Positions 58,540 to 64,000 of a stretch of DNA of 64,000 nt are shown one piece after another (position 1 is the first letter of the stretch; every line of letters begins with the position of its first letter). This stretch comes from Doris montereyensis (lineage: Eukaryota > Mollusca > Gastropoda > Nudibranchia > Dorididae), in contig JAXRKP010000082.1 in the NCBI GenBank assembly GCA_037039925.1, positions 360,001 to 424,000 of the forward strand, in the 5' to 3' direction. The translations under genes and the position numbers were made by a program. Under the pieces are notes generated by a model, which was not told the DNA's origin, did not search any database, and worked only from the letters and a program-made list of their open reading frames with translations.

Positions 58540-59874
58540 TATAAGCTCCAACAGCAGCTTGAAGGTGTCACTGTCAGCACGCTTGGCTTGGCAGGCTTCA
58601 CCTTCACGTGAGACGCCTGTTCTAGCTGCTCTGGAGCAAAGTTTTCCCATCTATTTCCTTTCTTGAGGATTGGGTGGACAATGAAGTCTTGCCGTATCTG
58701 TCTCTTTGACAGCTGGCGCATTGCCATTCACCTCCACCATTTTCACATCACTTATTTTGAAGGTCCTTGTGTACTTTGCAGTAAGAGCTTTAAAATCAAA
58801 GCTCTGCCACTGCCAGTCTATCCCATACTGGTGAATGTTGCCATGGTGGCTGATGATTTCAAGATATTCCTCTGGCAGCTATATTGTTTGTAGGATGCTT
58901 TCGGATTTCCTGCTCAACCCTTCCAAAACACCCGATCAGCAGGCAGGAAACTGTGTCCTCTGACTGGGAAGGTGTGTGCTATTCGGAGGTGAGGACAAAC
59001 CTGCTTTCGAAAGGCCAGTAACATAGCTAGAACGTTAACGTTTTTGTTCTGGCCATAACATGAGTCAGAAAAAGACGCAGTTCAGATTTTGTAACGAGTT
59101 CATTTACGATGACATTTTAAAAAAAAAAATGATGCATTGCTGATGCTACCATATTGGAATCCTTTCCATTTTCCCACTCAAGCCGTGTGTAAAGATGGAT
59201 GCCATCCTTCTTCTGTGTTCCATCTGCTCCGTGGTTTACAATGCCAAAGACATGGAGATAGACCTGGCGACTGTAGTATGCTTGACCAATGGGCGTTCGA
59301 GGCAGGACAAGATTTTCCATCATGTCAAAACAAATGGTTGTTGTGTCTCTCACTTCGTTTAAGAGATTATAGAATGCCCGTTGACGCCTACGAGGTGAAG
59401 GATAAATTCTGCTGCCAATATCTTTTCGGCATCCTCCGTCAGTGCATCGCTCCTGATCTGGTTCCGGAATTGGGTGCACGTAGAGCAAACATCAGTATCA
59501 GTGGTTGGGCTTCCGAAACCAAGATTGAAGGTTTTGCAGAACACAGAATAGTAAAAAGAATATGACATACCCATGTTGTTGTCCCTAAACAGTTTAAACA
59601 TTTTAGCCACAGAAAGTTCATGTGGCAGATACTTTCGACCAGGACAGTCTTTCCGGCTGTAATGGCCAGATTTACATTTGAACGATTTGATGTGAGTGAT
59701 GACAGCCTCACGCTTCTCCTCATCTCTGTCAGCATTTCGTCGACCACCCCTCATCTCAGATCTCAGGTCTGCTTTCCTTATTTTCTGCAAAGTATTTTGC
59801 AAGGCGAGTAACTCAATCTTTTGAGTTGCCTGGGAAACAAGAGAATAAAAACAAGGAAAAATTTGTGAAAACAC
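58540..59874 (-). pseudogene. Transposon-like gene, D-S-C-Y-G-Q-N-K family, copy 2
   Basis: - strand order: RKADLRSEMRGGRRNADRDE, AVITHIKSFKCKSGHYSRKD, GRKYLPHELSVAKMFKLFRD, SYSFYYSVFCKTFNLGFGSP, TDVCSTCTQFRNQI (zinc-binding-like), then after a frame change RRRQRAFYNLLNEVRDTTTI, CFDMMENLVLPRTPIGQAYY, RQVYLHVFGIVNHGADGTQK, then SDSCYGQNKNVNVLAMLLAF near 59050, TFPVRGHSFLPADRVF near 58950, and a C-terminus around 58600. The same family as copy 1 but only distantly similar, so a separate element. At least three frame changes. Confidence 0.6.
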
Positions 59875-61415
59875 ATTACAATATCATGAATGTCATAGGC
59901 TATGTGAGCTCATAAAAATTTTGTTAGAGTTGAAATAAAGGATTATTCAATGGAAAGGAGTTTGTGAACTTTTCTTCATTATAAATTTATTTTTAAAAAC
60001 GTGGTAAAAAACCCATCCCAATTTGCATGTGGATGCTGGGATAAATTAATTTTTATGCCATTCATTCTTGTACGCTTGAGTCATCGCTCTTTAGTATGTC
60101 CCACCTTGTACAATCTAGTTAGTCAGTCTTGCAGTTTGGCAATACCGTCTTGACCATTTTCTTGTTGTTTCAACAGGTTTTCGTGGCTTTAGCTTATGAA
60201 CTTATGTTGATAGGCTAGTTGTAGTAGTAATGGATTGTTTGTAACACACTGTCATGGTCTGAGTTTCCTGTACTTGGTTTTTGTGTGTGTGTGTTCTTCG
60301 CTGTGAAATAGCGCACATCTGCTGTTTTACTTTAGCATGGTGTGTTGGTAACAAATTAAAATATTATAAGTCAAATAAACTTTTTCATCCTGAGGGGGGA
60401 AAGTTTCTTTGGTTTGACAGTGACAGTATTCAAGAATTAAAATCAATTAATTAATTAATCAATTAATTGATCAACAAAATTATAATATAATTATAACTAT
60501 AATGTAATGTAATATATACATGTATACATACACTCATACACACCTAACACACTCAATAGTCTTTAGAGATATCCAAATTTGGCAATATAATTATAAATAT
60601 TTATGCAATTTAGTTTGTTGAATATGTACATAGCTGCCACATCTTTTTAAAATAACCCATCCCAGATTCCTGACCTCACAAATTAATTCTTTTGCACGAT
60701 GTCCCGTAACATTCCAGATAACTTGATTAATTTCAACTTGAATTAATCCCCTTTACTTTAACTACTTTATGGAAAATAACAAATTTCAAAATGCAGTTCA
60801 TGTAATCTAACCTTATTGAATGAAAATCTCACCAAATCATGCAACAATATCAAATTACTTCAGACTGTTCACATCTCATCATTAGGTTAAAGTAATTCAC
60901 CTTTGAACTAATTAAACCAGGTAATATAGGAGGTGGAGATGTTAACCAATTATAACGAAAGTTTAGTAATGTACATACATGTGTTGATTTTTATGTATTT
61001 GAAAATATTATTTTGAAATTGAATTTTTAATAAATAAAATTTAAAATTATGAAGCTACTTCTACCGCATGGAGTTTCTCATTTATATTACATTACAGTGT
61101 AACTGAATAATTTTGTATAATTGTTATTTTTGTAAATTTGTCCTTCATATTATATTTGTACAGCTCATTGTGTTTTGTTGCGTTTCAAAAATGTTTATTT
61201 CAACATATCTTTGGGAATAAGCACACTTTGTTGATGTAAAATAATTAAATTAACACGTAAACTGACTCAAAAATGGCAGACACATATGATCATGGAAATA
61301 TCACATGCAGATGTTTTAAAAATATTCTTACTAAAGTCACTTCATAGTGAAGAGGCATATAAAACAGTAATAAAAGGCCTAATACTAGTAATCGAAAGAA
61401 AGCGTGACAGAGCAG
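59875..61415. other. AT-rich DNA, no gene seen
   Basis: Very AT-rich; a run of 'attaattaatcaattaattg' at 60445-60470. No supported gene. Confidence 0.4.
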
Positions 61416-61419
61416 AGAA

Positions 61420-61530
61420 ATTTCCAGGTGGCCAATCCTTCGTCAGGATAAAAACAGTAAGTAGGAAACAATGTTGAATTGTCTTTCTTTATTGCTGACG
61501 AAGGGTGGGGCACCCGAAAAAAAATTTCAG
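61420..61530 (+). other. Hammerhead-like motif, with an inverted partner
   Basis: + strand 61495-61519 reads CTGACGA, A, GGGTG, loop GGG, CACCC, GAAA. This is the CUGANGA / helix II / GAAA core of a hammerhead ribozyme. On the - strand at 61446-61420 a second CTGACGA-AGG...CCT-GGAAATTTC lies back to back with it. I could not find a convincing helix I, so activity is unproven. Such motifs are known from Penelope-like elements and retrozymes. Confidence 0.3.
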
Positions 61531-61669
61531 TTCTGTCCCATTTTCCCTATTCATTGTATTAGTATTAGGCCTTTCATTACTTTTTTGTATTTCTCTTCAC
61601 TAGTTATCAGCCCACTGCAGTTTTATTCCTTTTTATCACTTGATACATTTCATAGAAAGATAAAGATGG

Positions 61670-62030
61670 ATATAATAGTCAGTATCCCCCGCACATGTAA
61701 CTGTAACATATGCAGGCTCACCGACTGTACATCATTTATCCCATAGCAGGCCATTACTTCATTCAAAGTCCTTCTCAACTCCTGTACACAAACTTGGTAG
61801 TTAGGCTTTTGCACTAACACTCTGACAAGATCTTTCTCTACCTATAGCTGGGGACTCATTCACATCTGAGTCAAGTGAGGAAAGTAGAGTGAAGTACCTT
61901 TCCTAAGAGTACAACGTTGTGATAATAAAAACCCCCACCTATGCCAGCCGTGGGGCTTGAACCAGTGTCGTCCTGATTACTAGCTCACAACACTACGGTT
62001 CAGCTACAACTACAACACCTCAACACAAGC
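61670..62030 (-). mobile_element. SINE-D copy
   Basis: Full-length relative of 6836-7200. The - strand head at the right end reads 'gtagctgaaccgtagtgttg' and 'cactggttcaagccccacgg', a good A-box/B-box arrangement. Confidence 0.8.
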
Positions 62031-62109
62031 TAGAGCCTGTGACAAAACGGCATCATGTCACGGTTTCATGGCTGGTATGCTTAAAAAGGATGACATTTGT
62101 AAAACATAA

Positions 62110-62669
62110 TACAGTCCAACCCTCTTGTATCGACATCACTGGGGCCACCAAATTTTGTCGATATAATTTAATATAAAAGGTTGTTGATGTATCAGAGCAA
62201 CCAATAAAATAAAGGGATGCCACCAAAAAAAAGTCATAATACAACAATCGTGGTGATCGAGTCACGCTTTGGTGCGGGCGCAGGATTTCATTGATTGAAG
62301 AGCATGCATTTTCATCGGCTTTGATTGGTCCAGTGCGTGGGATTTCATTGGTCGAAGAGCATGCGTTTTAATTGGCTTAGATTGCTCCAGGGTGGAGTAT
62401 TTTCTTGGTCTACAGGCATGTGTTTTCATTTGCCAATTTTTGGCTTTCACTAATCGATTTATCGGCCACTGACGAACATTTCTGTTGTCTATAGACTGAA
62501 TATTGCTTACTTGCACCGACAAAATCAGGAATTTGATATAAGGGTTTGAGTTAAATTTGCGTTGAAATATCAGCGTTCTTTTTTACATTAATAATATATG
62601 GAAAAAGTGGGACTTTGATATGACGTCGATATATGCAGAGTGTCGATATATGTGAGTTGGACAGTAACA
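62110..62669. mobile_element. Tc1/mariner (Tigger-like) MITE
   Basis: Left end TACAGTCCAACCCTCTTGTA and reverse complement of the right end TACTGTCCAACTCACATATA; both continue TCGACA. About 21 of 26 positions match, and TA is present on both sides. The interior holds about three imperfect copies of a 57-bp unit ('gaagagcatgcgttttaatt', 62280-62450). A short - strand open frame there is not considered coding. Confidence 0.6.
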
Positions 62670-62689
62670 TACGGACTTGCGGGATAAGT

Positions 62690-62895
62690 AGTGGCATCTA
62701 TGGCTGAGTGGTTAGACTGCTGGACTGAGGATCGTGAAGTCCGGGGGTTCAAATCCCATAAAACTTATTATGCATTTTCGCCACTCGATCCAGGGGTAAA
62801 TTTAATAGGTAGTACAAGCACTAGCTTGGGGAGTAAAAATTTGCTTCAGACTAGAAGTAAGTAGCATCGTGATGAGGAGGTCATTACTGTCAGTA
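62690..62895 (+). mobile_element. SINE-E copy
   Basis: tRNA-like head: A-box 'tggctgagtggttagactgc', B-box 'gggggttcaaatccc'. Body matches the - strand copy at 31545 ('agcttggggagtaaaaattt'). The head resembles a Ser/Leu-type tRNA, but the acceptor stem is not preserved. Confidence 0.7.
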
Positions 62896-62939
62896 TCACA
62901 TGTTCTGCTTCACACTATAGAATCCGGGATAGACTTCGC

Positions 62940-63765
62940 CTCCATAGCCTTGAATGAAGGAACTCTGGCTCCATGGCCTTGAATGAAGGAAGTCTGGCTC
63001 CATAGCCTTGAATGAAGGAAATGGGAACTCTGGCTCCATGGCCTTGAATAAAGGAACTCTGGCTTCCATGGTCTTGAATGAAGGAACTCTGGCTCCATAG
63101 CCTTGAATGAAGGAACTCTGGCTCCATAGCCTTGAATGAAGGAACTCTGGCTCCATAGCCTTGAATTAAGGAACTCTGGCTCCATAGCCTTGAATGAAGG
63201 AACTCTGGCTCCATGGCCTTGAATGAAGGAACTCTGGCTCCATAGCCTTGAATGAAGGAACTCTGGCTCCATGGCCTTGAATGAAGGAACTCTGGCTCCA
63301 TAGCCTTGAATGAAGGAACTCTCCATAGCCTTGAATAAAGGAACTCCTTCCAAGCCTTGAATGAAGGAACTCTGGCTCCATGGCTTTGAATGAAGGAACT
63401 CTGGCTTCCATGGCCTTGAATGAAGGAAGTCTGGCTTCATAGCCTTGAATTAAGGAACTCTGGCTCCATAGCCTTGAATGAAGGAAGTCTGGTTTCATAG
63501 CCTTGAATGAAGGAACTGGCTCGATGGCTTGAATGAAGCCTTGAATTTGAATGAAGGAACTCTGGCTTCATGGCCTTGAATGAAGGAACTCTGGCTCCAT
63601 AGCCTTGAATGAAGGAACTCTGGTTCCATGGCCTTGAATGAAGGAACTCTGGCTTCATAGCCTTGCATGAAGGAAGTCTGGCTCCATAGCCTTGAATGAA
63701 GGAACTCTGGCTTCATAGCCTTGAATGAAGGAAATCTGGTTCCATGGCCTTGAATGAAGGAGTCT
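62940..63765. repeat. 29-bp minisatellite
   Basis: About 28 copies of a 29-bp unit containing 'ccatagccttgaatgaagga'. Because 29 is not divisible by 3, the - strand cycles through all three frames, giving long open frames of the FLHSRLWSQSSFIQGYGARV kind that are not genes. Confidence 0.97.
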
Positions 63766-64000
63766 TTATTTTGAAGGAACTTTATTTTACTTTTTTTGTG
63801 TTGTTGGATGAATGGGTCCTACTTCTTTCCTTTCGCTTTCACTGTCACTTCCCTTGATCTTGCTGTTTCCTTTTAATTTTTTAATTCACCCTGAGATCGC
63901 CGCATATGGTGGATAGTTTCAATGTAACTCTGAAGAAACTTTCTCTGACCAATGGTTGGCATGGCAGATGCTCCTCCTGGAGATGGAAGGTATTGTTACT
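63766..64000. other. Right edge, no gene seen
   Basis: Contains the partial interspersed repeat also seen at 41296 (63815-63925). The window ends before anything else is recognisable. Confidence 0.35.

Noticed and set aside
62896..63716. Several overlapping - strand open frames of up to 176 residues
   Set aside because: Product of a 29-bp satellite read in all three frames.

Overview
This window is eukaryotic: spliced genes, tRNA-derived SINEs, a non-LTR retrotransposon, TTAA-flanked piggyBac elements and abundant micro/minisatellites. The ciliary gene DRC10 shows a metazoan with motile cilia or flagella. The SINE style, the frequent palindromes of the TCTAGATCTAGA type and the transposon repertoire suggest a mollusc, most likely a gastropod; that assignment is an inference from recollection, not a search.

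Layout. (1) About 0.7-19.4 kb, + strand: an unrecognised gene. Small phase-compatible exons (3264-3388, 6169-6318, 7271-7356, perhaps also 741-813) encode EF-hand calcium-binding loops and splice into one 10.8-kb exon (8593-19363). That exon encodes a giant Trp/Asn/Tyr/Met-rich polyprotein of about 27 units of about 82 residues. Almost every unit starts with two R-X-K-R furin-type sites ten residues apart. Introns hold four SINE families and satellites. (2) 20.6-27.7 kb: three minisatellite arrays, a (TTA)n tract, a dead LINE on the - strand, and a SINE whose tRNA-like head has been amplified about 17-fold. (3) 27.8-36.4 kb, - strand: DRC10 (IQCD), five coding exons. Its second intron carries a piggyBac-type MITE nested in a larger terminal-inverted-repeat element. 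(4) 37.2-46.5 kb, + strand: pyrimidine satellites, then an unidentified basic, Ser/Pro-rich gene (about 39.9-46.5 kb) with SINE-A copies in its introns. (5) 46.7-60 kb: a transposon graveyard. It has a nearly intact piggyBac element (46695-49421), a shorter piggyBac derivative with different ends (52981-54796), and four relics of a less familiar family with a D-[SN]-C-x-x-Q-[NY]-K motif. (6) 60-64 kb: AT-rich DNA, a hammerhead-ribozyme-like motif, SINEs, a Tigger-like MITE and a 29-bp minisatellite.

The assembly carries many single-base frame changes. In the polyprotein, in DRC10 and in the unidentified gene nearly all look like one base lost, usually from a homopolymer. They are best read as consensus errors, so the interrupted genes are probably intact in the animal. 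Nothing indicates that the three host genes work together. The main candidate for a previously undescribed system is the EF-hand/furin-repeat polyprotein.
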